In this document: positions 50,340-59,214 of the stretch, piece by piece
How the letters are laid out: each line of letters starts with the position of its first letter
Position numbering within the stretch: position 1 is the stretch's first letter
Source: Planctomycetota bacterium
GTDB lineage: Bacteria; Planctomycetota; SZUA-567; H5-PLA8
NCBI GenBank assembly: GCA_015075375.1
Contig: JABTUM010000003.1
Coordinates: 62,001 to 126,000 of the forward strand
Length of the DNA stretch: 64,000 nucleotides
Direction: 5' to 3'
Translations under genes and position numbers: made by a program
The notes under the pieces: generated by a model
What the model was told of the DNA's origin: nothing
What the model saw: only the letters and a program-made list of their open reading frames with translations
Databases searched by the model: none

Positions 50340-51821
50340 ATGCACTCTCCATCCTTTAAGTACGCGGCGACCATCGGCCTGATGGCGGCGCTGGCGTGGA
50401 CGACCTCCACGCAAGCCGCGGTCGAGGCCTACAAGGTCACGACCGACCGAACCGTGGACGCCAGTTCGCTGGAGACGCTGGTGGCCGACGTGATTCGGCT
50501 TTCCGGCGCGAAGACGAACGACGAGAAAGCGATCGCCCTGTACGACTACCTGCACCTGGCGCTCTTCCATAATGCGTATCCCAAGGAAGCGGCGCCGCAG
50601 TCCACCGGGCCGCTGAAGGTGATCAACGTGTACGGCTGGGGTCTCTGCGGCGGGCAGCATACGGTCATGAAGGCCGTCTTCGAAACGGCCGGCTGGCCGG
50701 TCCGCTACCGCGGCTGGAGCAGCCCCGGACATACCACCGTGGAAGTGCAGTACGACGGCAAATGGCACTACTTCGACGTCTTCCTGAAGAGCTACTTCTG
50801 GATGAAGGACAAGTCCACGATCGCGGGGCAGGACGACATCGTGGCCGATCCGAGCATCGTGCTGGCCGCCAAAGACGAAGGCCGCGTGCCGCCGCACGGA
50901 TTCCTCTGCTGCGGCGACACGGCCGACGGGATCGTGCAGGGCTGCAAGAACTCCAAGGCGAACGGCGTCTCGAAGCACACGGACGGCTGGGCCTCGGTGA
51001 CGGGACGCGACCAGGGCTACACGCCGCTCTTGAGCCTTCCGTCCGGCGCGGCGTTACGCCTGGAATGGCAGGGCAAAGAAGGCCAGATGGTCGCGAACGG
51101 CACCAAGGGCGTGCATACCTGCGGTACGAAGGACTTTCGCTACGACGCCGTCCTGGGGCCGATCTTTATGCACTACGGCCCGCGCAATTTCTCGAACGGA
51201 ACCTTCACCTACGCTCCGGATTTCGCCAAGCCGGCCGATCTCGCCGAAGTGACGCTCGCCAATGCGCAGGCGCAGGGCGGCAAGCTCGCCGCGAGTGGCG
51301 CCGGTTCCGCGATTTTCAAGCTTCCGTTGAGCTACCCCTACTCGTCGGCGACGGTGGAAGCGGCCTTCGAGGGCGCGGGCAAGCTCTTCGTTTCGGTGGA
51401 CGGCGGCAAGACGTGGGCCGAGGCCGCGCCGGGCGACGTTTCGGCGCAGGTGCGTCAGAAATACAACGTCTGGTTCAAGGCCGAATTCGGCGGCGCGCTG
51501 ACGAAGTTCGCGGTCAACGCGATCGTCGAGCACAACCGCGGCGCGCAGCCGTTCCTCTACAACGGCAAGAACGAGATCACCGTCTCGACGAAGGACAATA
51601 AGCTGCCCGAAGGGACGGTCCTGAAGGTCACCTATGCGTTCCAGGAGACGACCGCGCCCGGCAAACTGGACCGCTTCGACCAGCCGCAACGCGTGACCTA
51701 CGCCGAAGCGAAGACCGTGACGGAGACGATCGAGAAGCTCCCGCATACCTTCACGCTCGAAGCGGGCGGCAACTTGCCGCCGAAGATGCTTTACATCGAG
51801 CGCGCGGTGGCTGCAAAATAG
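50340..51821 (+). CDS. Secreted transglutaminase-like protein
   Basis: 493 residues with a signal peptide (ATIGLMAALAWTTSTQA). The transglutaminase-like catalytic triad is complete: GLCGGQH (Cys103), SSPGHTTVEV (His131) and WHYFDVF (Asp146). A C-terminal beta-rich half (~250-490) follows. Such domains act as cysteine proteases or amidases more often than crosslinkers. AGGAG lies 8 nt before ATG 50340. The next gene, 5 nt after the stop, has a second transglutaminase-like domain. Confidence 0.82.
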   Translation: MHSPSFKYAATIGLMAALAWTTSTQAAVEAYKVTTDRTVDASSLETLVADVIRLSGAKTNDEKAIALYDYLHLALFHNAYPKEAAPQSTGPLKVINVYGWGLCGGQHTVMKAVFETAGWPVRYRGWSSPGHTTVEVQYDGKWHYFDVFLKSYFWMKDKSTIAGQDDIVADPSIVLAAKDEGRVPPHGFLCCGDTADGIVQGCKNSKANGVSKHTDGWASVTGRDQGYTPLLSLPSGAALRLEWQGKEGQMVANGTKGVHTCGTKDFRYDAVLGPIFMHYGPRNFSNGTFTYAPDFAKPADLAEVTLANAQAQGGKLAASGAGSAIFKLPLSYPYSSATVEAAFEGAGKLFVSVDGGKTWAEAAPGDVSAQVRQKYNVWFKAEFGGALTKFAVNAIVEHNRGAQPFLYNGKNEITVSTKDNKLPEGTVLKVTYAFQETTAPGKLDRFDQPQRVTYAEAKTVTETIEKLPHTFTLEAGGNLPPKMLYIERAVAAK

Positions 51822-51826
51822 TCTTC

Positions 51827-53497
51827 ATGCGCTGGAGCCTCGATCTCGCATCGCCGGCCGTATTCGCCTCTTCGGGCGATGCGCCGCTGCTTCCCGAAAG
51901 TCTGGCCTCCACGGCGGCTCTGGCTTTGGGCCCCGATGCCGCGGGCCGGCGCGCGCAAGTGGGCCTGCGCTGCGGCGCGGAAGGCATGGAACTCGCCGTT
52001 CTGGCCCACGGACCGGCCTCGCTGCGCCCGCCCTTCCCCGAATGGTATCTGCGCGACCACGCGGTCTTCTTTCTGGATCCGGCCCACGATCACGCCACGC
52101 GCTGGATGTACGCCGTGGACGATACCGGCGCGGTGCACGCCGCCGCGGAGTGGATCGCGCCGGGCGAAGCCCCGGGCGATAAGCCATCCAAAAAGCTGCC
52201 CGACCCGCCGCCTGCGCAAGGCTCGTTCAAACGGTTGCCCGATGGGGGCTGGTGGGCCTCCCTGCGCCTGCCGCCAAGCGCATGGAGCGCCTCTGCGCGG
52301 CCCGTCGGCTTCGCGGTGAAAGCGGGCTTCCACGAGGAGGTGGTCCCGGACCCGCTCACGTGGCCGGCGATGCCCGCTTGGGCAGCGGACACGCCTCTCG
52401 CCTTCGGTGATCTGCATCTCCAAAGCGCGCCGCTCGTGCTGGAGCGCCTGGAGATTCCCGAACCGGCCTGGGATCGGCCCTGCGTGCTGGCGCTGAGCGG
52501 GCGCAAACCAGGCACCGCCCCAAGTGGCGGCTTCATTCGCGCGAAGCTCGTCCTGCCCGGCGATTCCGAGCAGACCCTCGAACCCGTACACTGGCATGCG
52601 GCCGGCGACGGCTGGCGCGCGGAGTATCCGGCTGCATTCCCGGCGCGCGCGAAATGGTCGAACGATCTCCTGCTGACGGCCCGGCTGGAACTGCGCATCG
52701 AAGACGAGGCGGGGACGCCGCTGTGGTCCGGCGCGTATCCGTTCGGCTTCGATCTGGGCATCATCGCGCGGGAGCGCTTCGGGCGCGCGGGGCGTGCGCG
52801 GCTTCCGGAACGCCCGTCGAAGGACGACGCGGCCTATATCGAGAAGATGCGCGCATACTTGCTCGCCCGGCTTCCGGCCTACGAGCACCGCACCACTCGG
52901 GACGGCGCGCCGAGCGACTTCTGGCTCGCCGACCCCGAAGGCGAAGCACACCTGGACCTGATGCGTGAAGACGCTTTCGATCGCGTGGCCGACCTGTTGG
53001 CGGAACGCTTGCCGGATTGGCGCGAAGCGCTGGCCGCCGCGGCGCTGTGGATCTTTCACCCCTGCGTGACCCGGCATTCGGCAAGCTGGTCGCGCGTGAG
53101 TTCGCAGTCCGAGGTGCGCACGGTGGTGCGGCTGGCGGGGTGCTTCTGCAGCGATACGTCGCGCATCGGGGCATGCCTGGCCGAACGGATCGGCACGCGC
53201 CTGGGCGTGCCGATCAAGGGGTATACGCTGGGCTTGCGCGGGCACTTGGCAACGCTGCTCGACAGCCCCGACGGGCGCATTGTCATCGACGGCATGATGG
53301 GGCACTGGTACCCGACGCTGGACCATACCCGTCTGGCGACGCTGGAAGAGATGCGCGCCGACGCCCGAATCGTCTCGCGCGTCTGGTACTGCCCGCGCGC
53401 GCACGGACACGAATTCTATTTCGGCATCGACAATCAGGTTATTCGGCCGTGGCGCGAAGGCGCGCTGGCGTGGCCGGCCGAAGGCCCGCCGCGGTAA
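51827..53497 (+). CDS. Cytosolic protein with C-terminal transglutaminase-like domain
   Basis: 556 residues. The first ~330 are beta-rich and unrecognised. Near residue 438 begins CFCSDTSRIGACLAERIG followed by GVPIKGYTLGLRGHLATLL and GRIVIDGMMGHWYP, which give the Cys, His and Asp of a transglutaminase-like fold. There is no signal peptide, unlike its partner. It starts 5 nt after the upstream stop without its own Shine-Dalgarno, so translation is probably coupled. Confidence 0.65.
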   Translation: MRWSLDLASPAVFASSGDAPLLPESLASTAALALGPDAAGRRAQVGLRCGAEGMELAVLAHGPASLRPPFPEWYLRDHAVFFLDPAHDHATRWMYAVDDTGAVHAAAEWIAPGEAPGDKPSKKLPDPPPAQGSFKRLPDGGWWASLRLPPSAWSASARPVGFAVKAGFHEEVVPDPLTWPAMPAWAADTPLAFGDLHLQSAPLVLERLEIPEPAWDRPCVLALSGRKPGTAPSGGFIRAKLVLPGDSEQTLEPVHWHAAGDGWRAEYPAAFPARAKWSNDLLLTARLELRIEDEAGTPLWSGAYPFGFDLGIIARERFGRAGRARLPERPSKDDAAYIEKMRAYLLARLPAYEHRTTRDGAPSDFWLADPEGEAHLDLMREDAFDRVADLLAERLPDWREALAAAALWIFHPCVTRHSASWSRVSSQSEVRTVVRLAGCFCSDTSRIGACLAERIGTRLGVPIKGYTLGLRGHLATLLDSPDGRIVIDGMMGHWYPTLDHTRLATLEEMRADARIVSRVWYCPRAHGHEFYFGIDNQVIRPWREGALAWPAEGPPR

Positions 53498-53520
53498 TTC
53501 GCGCTCAGCAGAAAAGAAGC

Positions 53521-54573
53521 TTATTTGCTTTCGAGACGCCCGCGGATGAACTCCGCGCGGCGGATGTCGCGCTGGTGGGCTTCGAGCGCCTTCCCGGCCA
53601 GCTTCTGCAAGTGCGCCGGCTGCGAGAAGAGAAAGAGTTCGTTGACGGTGCCGATGTCCAGCCCCGGCAGAATGCCGAGGTGCACGCCCATGCGCACGGC
53701 GCTGAGCAGCATCATCGATTCGTCGCTGGTCATCACCCGCACATGCTTGAGCAACCCGTACGCGCGCCAGACGCGGTCTTCGAGGCGCACACGGTCCTTC
53801 TTCAGCAGCTCTTCGCGCGCTTTGCGTTCGTAGTTCACGATCGTCGGGATCACCTGCTCGACGTTCGCGACGATATCGGCCTCGGTCTTGCCCAGCGTGA
53901 CTTGGTTGCTGATCTGGTAGAAGTGCCCGCTGGCCTCGGTCCCTTCGCCGTACAGGCCGCGGACCGCGAGGTTGATCTTGCTGACCGCCTGGAAGACCTT
54001 CTCGATATGCCGCGTGATCACCAGCGCGGGCAGGTGCAGCATCACGGATACGCGCATCCCGGTGCCGACGTTGGTGGGACAGGCGGTCAGGTAGCCCAAG
54101 TCGGCGGAGAAGGCGAAATCGAGGTCTTCGTCGAGCTTCGCATCCACGCCCTGCGCCTGGACGAACGTCTCCTGCAAACGCATCCCGCTCTTGAGCACCT
54201 GCAGGCGGATATGGTCTTCCTCATTGAACATCACCGAAACGGCTTCGCCGTCGCCGATGGCGACGCCGCGCGGATGCGGAGCCTCTTCGTGCTCCTTGCT
54301 GATCAGATGGCGTTCGACAAGCAGCTTGCAGTCGAGCTTGGGCACCTGCTGGAGCTCGAAAATACGGTCGGCGGGCGCGACGCCGCGGGCGATCAGGCAG
54401 CTTTTTACAAGATCGACGACGGCTTGGCGTTCGGCCGTGTCCATGCGCGAGATGAAGCGGTACTTGGCCAGATTGCGGGCCATGCGCACGCGGCCGGAAA
54501 TGACAATGTCGGCTTGAGGGCCGGCGCCGCCCAGCCATTCGCCGGGGCTTTTAAGCAGATCGTCCAGAAGCAT
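53521..54573 (-). CDS. mcsB: Protein arginine kinase McsB
   Basis: 350 residues, the normal McsB length. Phosphagen-kinase fold with SGRVRMARN, NEEDHIRLQ (catalytic Glu), ACPTNVGTGMRVSVMLHLP and GEGTEASGHFYQISNQ. The allosteric phosphoarginine motif RDxxRA is present (RDIRRA, 335-340), which argues for a true protein arginine kinase and against an arginine or creatine kinase. In Bacillus it tags proteins for ClpCP with McsA, CtsR and ClpC; none of these is adjacent here. Last gene of the minus-strand run. Confidence 0.93.
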   Translation of the reverse strand: MLLDDLLKSPGEWLGGAGPQADIVISGRVRMARNLAKYRFISRMDTAERQAVVDLVKSCLIARGVAPADRIFELQQVPKLDCKLLVERHLISKEHEEAPHPRGVAIGDGEAVSVMFNEEDHIRLQVLKSGMRLQETFVQAQGVDAKLDEDLDFAFSADLGYLTACPTNVGTGMRVSVMLHLPALVITRHIEKVFQAVSKINLAVRGLYGEGTEASGHFYQISNQVTLGKTEADIVANVEQVIPTIVNYERKAREELLKKDRVRLEDRVWRAYGLLKHVRVMTSDESMMLLSAVRMGVHLGILPGLDIGTVNELFLFSQPAHLQKLAGKALEAHQRDIRRAEFIRGRLESK

Positions 54574-54612
54574 CGGGGCGCGGCCTGCGGCCGCCTCCTG
54601 GTCAAGCGCGGC

Positions 54613-55350
54613 CTATTTTTTCGCGCCGGCGAGCAGTTCCTGGAGCCGCTCGGGCCGGCCGGTCACGATGCCGTCCACCTTCATCTCGATCAACTCGGCC
54701 ATCTCGTCCGCTTCGTCGGCGAAGTGGGCGTACACCTTGAGCTTCTTGCCGTGCGCATTGCCGACGAGCTTGGCGTTAAGCTGCCGCGTGTGCGGGCGGA
54801 TGAAGTTGAGCTTCAAGCTGCGCGCCTTTTCGATGTGCAGCCACCCGTCCACCTTTTCGTCCAGCGCGAGCACGTACTCGAAATCGGGCGCCTTGTCGCG
54901 CAACGCCTTCAACGTCCCGGAATCCGGGCAGACCAGCAGGTCGCCCGAGCCCGCGCGGCCCTTGAGCTGCGCGAGCAGGTTCCCGCCGAACGCGGAAGCC
55001 GCGTCCACCTGCGGCAGGATGAACATACCGCGCGTCTTCTTCCCCAGCGCCGCCAGCCCGTCTTCCAGCGTCGCGACGGACGTGCCTTTGTACTTGGCGT
55101 CGAACCAGCTCCCCGCGTCGAGCGCCTGGATCTCCTTCAGCGCGAGCTGCGTCACCTTGCCTTGGCCGTTGGTGACGCGGTCGACCCGCGTGTCGCCGAT
55201 CAGGATCGGCACGTGGTCGGAGGTGGGCTGCACGTCCAGCGCCACGATATCGACTCCCGCCTTCACGGCTTCCTTGATCGCGGGAACGGTGTTCTCCGGC
55301 GCCGTATGCAGCGCGCCGCGCAGAGCGATGACAGTCACGGACTCAGCCAC
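54613..55350 (-). CDS. GDPD-fold protein lacking the catalytic residues
   Basis: 245 residues with the overall glycerophosphodiester phosphodiesterase pattern (APENTVPAIKEAVKAGVDIV, RVTNGQGKV, ending DGIVTGRPERL). But the key residues are changed: HRG is LRG (Leu10), the E-x-D metal pair is A-L-D (Ala37), and HD is GD (Gly52). Metal binding and catalysis should be lost, so a binding or scaffold role is likelier. GTG start after GGAGAG. It sits 39 nt upstream of mcsB. Confidence 0.75.
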   Translation of the reverse strand: MAESVTVIALRGALHTAPENTVPAIKEAVKAGVDIVALDVQPTSDHVPILIGDTRVDRVTNGQGKVTQLALKEIQALDAGSWFDAKYKGTSVATLEDGLAALGKKTRGMFILPQVDAASAFGGNLLAQLKGRAGSGDLLVCPDSGTLKALRDKAPDFEYVLALDEKVDGWLHIEKARSLKLNFIRPHTRQLNAKLVGNAHGKKLKVYAHFADEADEMAELIEMKVDGIVTGRPERLQELLAGAKK

Positions 55351-55475
55351 GTGGAAGGGCTCTCCTGCCGGTTGCGACGTAAACTCGTGGGCACGTTGGC
55401 GTGCGAACCAAGGTTGAAGGCATACCCTAACGGGCGCGAAAGACCAAGCGCAAATGGGCTATCCGCCGACCTTCA

Positions 55476-55859
55476 TCAACGTTCGCGGTACGTCGCGGAG
55501 CACCCGGGGGACTCGTACACCTGCACGCTGCCCATGCGCACCGGCTTGGGCAGGCGCTTTTTGAGGCGCGTGAACAACACGCGGGCGATGTTCTCCGCGC
55601 TGGGGCTGAGCTTCCGCGCCCCGAATTCGGGCACGTCGGTATTCAGGTTGCCGTAGTGCAGCCGCCCGACCTCCTCGTCGATGAGCGGCTTGAGATCGAG
55701 AAAATCGATCGCCATGCCCGCCTTATCGACCGTGCGCCCGGTGACGGTGACGAAAACCTTGAAATTGTGCCCGTGGACGGGTTCGGTGGCGCCCTTGTAA
55801 TCGCGCAGCGCGTGCGCGGCGCAGAAGTGCGTCTCGATGGTGACGTCGTAGTAGGGCAC
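55476..55859 (-). CDS. 6-pyruvoyltetrahydropterin synthase-like enzyme, PTPS-III type
   Basis: 127 residues with zinc ligands His16 (CAAHAL), His29 and His31 (VHGHNF). In place of the CxxxHGH of QueD it has T-E-P-V-HGH: no Cys at 25 and Glu26 three before the HGH. That is the pattern of PTPS-III, which replaces FolB in folate synthesis in some bacteria. QueD function (queuosine) is therefore less likely. Between the Nfu-like and GDPD-like genes, on the same strand. Confidence 0.75.
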   Translation of the reverse strand: MPYYDVTIETHFCAAHALRDYKGATEPVHGHNFKVFVTVTGRTVDKAGMAIDFLDLKPLIDEEVGRLHYGNLNTDVPEFGARKLSPSAENIARVLFTRLKKRLPKPVRMGSVQVYESPGCSATYRER

Positions 55860-55902
55860 CGAGCAATCTCCTAGCAGCCTGCCCCGGAACGAGACCGCTT
55901 GT

Positions 55903-56487
55903 TCACGGCACAGCCTGGACCGATTCGACTTCCGGGAACTGCGCCTTCAGCCGGCTCTCGATTCCCATGCGCAGCGTCATCATGCTGCTGGGGCAACCGT
56001 TGCAGGAACCCTTGAGCTTCAGCATCACCACGCCGTTGTCGAACCCGGCGAAGACGATGTCGCCGCCGTCCATGGCCACGGCCGGACGAATCTCGCGGTC
56101 CAGCACTTCGACGATGCGCTTATCGAGTTCGGTGGCGGCCTCGGCGCTGTGCGCGCCGGGCTTCATCTCGGGCGGCGGCGCGCCCACCGGCGCTTCGCCG
56201 CGCTCCACGAAATCGGCGACCAGCTCGCGGATCAGGCCCTTCACGTTGCCCCAAGCCGAACCTTCCTGCATCGTGACGGTCACGAAGTCAGGGCCCACGA
56301 AGACGCCGGCCACGCCGGGCATCTTGAAAAGTTCCTCGGGCAGAGGGGAACCGAGCGCCGCGCCGCGATGCGGAAAGTCGCGCCCGGGGCCCTCGAGCAC
56401 CTTGCGGTTCACGGCAAAACGGTGGCTGTTCGGATTCGGCGTCGCTTCGATCTGCACCTGCACCGGCGCTTCGTTCGTGGCGCTCAT
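55903..56487 (-). CDS. Nfu/NifU-type Fe-S cluster carrier
   Basis: 194 residues: an Nfu N-terminal domain (ATPNPNSHRFAVNRKVL, LFKMPGVAGVFVGPDFVTVT) and a NifU C-terminal domain (IRPAVAMDGGDIVF, CNGCPSS). The CxxC binds a [4Fe-4S] cluster at the dimer interface for delivery to apoproteins such as GltB/GltD. GAGGG is 7 nt before ATG 56487, preferred to the start eight codons earlier. Confidence 0.92.
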   Translation of the reverse strand: MSATNEAPVQVQIEATPNPNSHRFAVNRKVLEGPGRDFPHRGAALGSPLPEELFKMPGVAGVFVGPDFVTVTMQEGSAWGNVKGLIRELVADFVERGEAPVGAPPPEMKPGAHSAEAATELDKRIVEVLDREIRPAVAMDGGDIVFAGFDNGVVMLKLKGSCNGCPSSMMTLRMGIESRLKAQFPEVESVQAVP

Positions 56488-56548
56488 GGCGATACCCTCT
56501 GCGCGGAGCATACATACCCGCTAAGGTTCAGTATACTCCGCCGCTCGC

Positions 56549-57172
56549 TTACGAACCGACCAGTTCTTTCCAATGCGTCTTGGGCCGGACGGCTTGCGAG
56601 CCCAGCTTGCAGAGCGGGCATGCCGCGGCGTCCCATGTGTTGATCTTCAATTCCAGCAGCGGCGTGATCGCGTGCCCATCCAGATCGGCGCGCCCGCTGC
56701 GATTCACCAGGCATAGAATCTGCGGCAGCACCGTGACCTTGCCCGCGCCGGCCTGCCGGATCCCTTCCAGCGTCTTCAGCGTGCTGCCGCCCGTGGAGAT
56801 CACGTCCTCGACCACCAGGATCGTCTCGCCGGGCGCGAGTTCGAAGCGCTTGAGCGCCATCGCGTCGCCGTCTTTTTCGGTGAAGCCCGCGCGCGCTTCG
56901 AGCCGTTCGGCCACCGCGTGCGCGAAGGTGATCGCGCCAAAGGCCGAGCCGATCACCCAATCGATCTTGGTCTTCGGCAGCTTCGGCGCCAATCCTTGCG
57001 CATCGCGCAGGAGCCGCGACACGAGCGCGGGACGCTGCGTGACGTACGTGCAGTTCACGAAGCCGTCCGAATGCAGCCCGCTGGTAAGCAGCGCGTGCGG
57101 CCGCTGCGCCGTTCCGTCGTGCAGCCAGACCGCGCCGGCACGTTTGAATTCGTCGAGCCAGGAGTTGGACAT
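56549..57172 (-). CDS. pyrE: Orotate phosphoribosyltransferase
   Basis: 207 residues. The PRPP-binding loop is ILVVEDVISTGGST, and HALLTSGLHSDGFVN matches the orotate-binding N-terminus. It makes OMP from orotate and PRPP. The C-terminus has an extra CPLCKLGSQAVRPKTHW segment, with a CxxC as found in a subset of bacterial PyrE-like proteins. Other pyrimidine genes are not nearby. Confidence 0.85.
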   Translation of the reverse strand: MSNSWLDEFKRAGAVWLHDGTAQRPHALLTSGLHSDGFVNCTYVTQRPALVSRLLRDAQGLAPKLPKTKIDWVIGSAFGAITFAHAVAERLEARAGFTEKDGDAMALKRFELAPGETILVVEDVISTGGSTLKTLEGIRQAGAGKVTVLPQILCLVNRSGRADLDGHAITPLLELKINTWDAAACPLCKLGSQAVRPKTHWKELVGS

Positions 57173-57255
57173 GAACGCTTCCTCGCATGTGGGCGAGCGG
57201 TTTTAAGCGCAGCCCGACGACGCCGCAAGGTTGGAGAAATCCGGGCGGCTCGGCA

Positions 57256-59079
57256 TCAGTTCGCGAAGCGAATCCGGAAGAGCGCCAGCGGTTCCGAGAA
57301 GCCTTTGACCGTCGCGCTGAACGCCTCGACCGAAGCCCCAAGCTGTTCCAGCCGCGCGCGCACCCCCGCGCGTTCGAGCATGGCCTGGCTCAGGACCAGA
57401 TCGCCGCCCTCGCTTTGAGCCTGGACGCGCTGCGCCAGATTGACGGTGGTCCCGAAGTAATCCAAATGCTCGTCGGTGCCCACCGCGATGCAGGCCCCGG
57501 CGTGCAGGCCCAGCTTGATCGCCACCTTCGCCGCGCCGCCGCCCGCGCGCTGCTGCGCCTGAATCTCGCGCTGGATATCGAGCGCCGCCTCCAGCGCATC
57601 GAGCGGCGAAAGGAAAACCGCCATCACGGCATCGCCCATCGTCTTGACCACCGTGCCGTGCCGGTCCTTGATGTGCTTGCGCAACACCTTGAAGTGATCG
57701 CGCACGAGCACGTAAGCGCTGGCGTCGCCCACCTGTTCGTAGAGCGCGGTGCTGCCTCTCAGGTCGGTGAACATGAACGTAAGGCTGCGCACGGCGAGTT
57801 CCTCGCCCGGCGCGAGAAACTCGCGGCTGAAAAGATCGCGGAAATCCTGCAGCGTCGTGACGAGCGCGGCGCTGGCCGCCTGATCGGTCCAGGCCTGCTC
57901 CTCCAAACGCACCACGCGTTCGGCGGCGCTGGCATTCTCCAATTCCACGGTTAAGCGTCCGGCGCGCGCGTCTTCCATGTTGAGCTTAAGCTGGCCGTCG
58001 GCCAGCCGCGCGGAAAGCCTTCCGGCTTCGCCCGCGGCGCCTGCGGCAAGGTCCACATCCTGCGCCCAATCGGTCTGTAGCACGCGCAGCGTGTAGCGCG
58101 CCGGCGGCAGCGCCAGTTCGAGCGTGCGCCGTTCGCCGGGCTTCAGCCGCTGCTGCGCCCAGACGTGCGGCGAATTGAGCGGGCCGCCCATGCAGAAGAC
58201 CTGGCCTTTGGTTTCGCGAATCGACGGGTGCACGGTGAAGCGGATCTCGACGAGCCGGTCGAGATCGGCGTCGAAGTTGATCCCGCAGTAATCGCAATGG
58301 CAGCCGCGGTGAACCTCCTGCAGCTTCCCGTGCTCGTGCTTGGACACGCGGCAGCAGGGGCAAAGCACGTTCCAGGTCATGTCCACGAGCCCCGCGCGCG
58401 TGGCCTGCAAAAACAGAACCAGCACACCCAGGCGCTCCGACTTCCAGCGGTCGGCGAGTTCGAAGGCGCGCATCCGGACGACTTCTTCCTCGGGCGCCGT
58501 GCGCAGGTGTTCGTACAAGAGCGAGCACAATCCGGGGTCGCCGCCGAGCTTCAGCAGCCGCTGCGCCGCGGCCTCCAGCGCCGGAGTATCGCATTTGATC
58601 TTCCCCGCGCGGCGCGGATAGGGCGTATTCAGTTCCTGATTGAGGTACTTGGCGAACGAGTCTGCGGCGTTGCGGACCTGTTCCACGTTGCGCGTCAGCC
58701 CCAGCGACGCGCCGAGGTGCCCGAAGACGCCGCGCGCGGCGACTTCGGCGAACACCGTCACCCGTGTAAGCTCCGCATCGGCCGGATCGCGCGCGATGCG
58801 CACGCCGGCGCGGATGCGGTCGAACGGACCTTTGCGGAACTCGCGCTCCACTACGTACTCACGCGGCGCGGCCCACTCGAACGGATGCTCGATCCATTCG
58901 AGCGACGCGCCGAGCGCGCTGGCTTTGGCGATGACTTGCGTACGGCCTTCGGACTCCCGTTGCAGCGCATAGGCCACCGACGGCAGCCCGATCTCGCGGT
59001 TGAGGCTGTCGGTGTTCGCGATCAGCGCCCAGATCTGCTCGGGCTTCGCGCGGACGGCGATCTCTCGTTCGATCTTCAT
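57256..59079 (-). CDS. Class III adenylate/guanylate cyclase with SRPBCC and zinc-ribbon-like domains
   Basis: 607 residues. N-terminal SRPBCC/START-like lipid- or ligand-binding domain (~1-165), a middle region of DUF5939 type with Cys pairs CPCC and CHCDYC (~240-270), and a C-terminal class III cyclase (~430-600): FMFTDLRGST (first metal Asp), KTMGDAVMAVF and TVNLAQRVQ with the transition-state Arg. Lys in VVKTMGD suggests ATP as substrate. No membrane segment. Probably signals in the cytoplasm after ligand binding by the front domain. Divergent from lpxA. Confidence 0.87.
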   Translation of the reverse strand: MKIEREIAVRAKPEQIWALIANTDSLNREIGLPSVAYALQRESEGRTQVIAKASALGASLEWIEHPFEWAAPREYVVEREFRKGPFDRIRAGVRIARDPADAELTRVTVFAEVAARGVFGHLGASLGLTRNVEQVRNAADSFAKYLNQELNTPYPRRAGKIKCDTPALEAAAQRLLKLGGDPGLCSLLYEHLRTAPEEEVVRMRAFELADRWKSERLGVLVLFLQATRAGLVDMTWNVLCPCCRVSKHEHGKLQEVHRGCHCDYCGINFDADLDRLVEIRFTVHPSIRETKGQVFCMGGPLNSPHVWAQQRLKPGERRTLELALPPARYTLRVLQTDWAQDVDLAAGAAGEAGRLSARLADGQLKLNMEDARAGRLTVELENASAAERVVRLEEQAWTDQAASAALVTTLQDFRDLFSREFLAPGEELAVRSLTFMFTDLRGSTALYEQVGDASAYVLVRDHFKVLRKHIKDRHGTVVKTMGDAVMAVFLSPLDALEAALDIQREIQAQQRAGGGAAKVAIKLGLHAGACIAVGTDEHLDYFGTTVNLAQRVQAQSEGGDLVLSQAMLERAGVRARLEQLGASVEAFSATVKGFSEPLALFRIRFAN

Positions 59080-59170
59080 GCGCCCACCATCCTAGCGGTC
59101 AAGGGCGTCCCCGCGAGCGCGGCTTGCGGGCCTTCAAGTTTCGACAGGTGCAAGCCCGCCTTCGAAATTC

Positions 59171-59186
59171 CCGGCACTTGCCGGGC
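59171..59186. promoter_or_regulatory. Near-perfect inverted repeat upstream of lpxA
   Basis: CCCGGCA-ct-TGCCGGG lies 29 nt before the lpxA start in the divergent cyclase-lpxA gap. The two-base centre is too short for a hairpin loop, so an operator is possible. Confidence 0.3.
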
Positions 59187-59214
59187 GCGGCCAAGGTGCG
59201 AAACTCGCCCGTAC

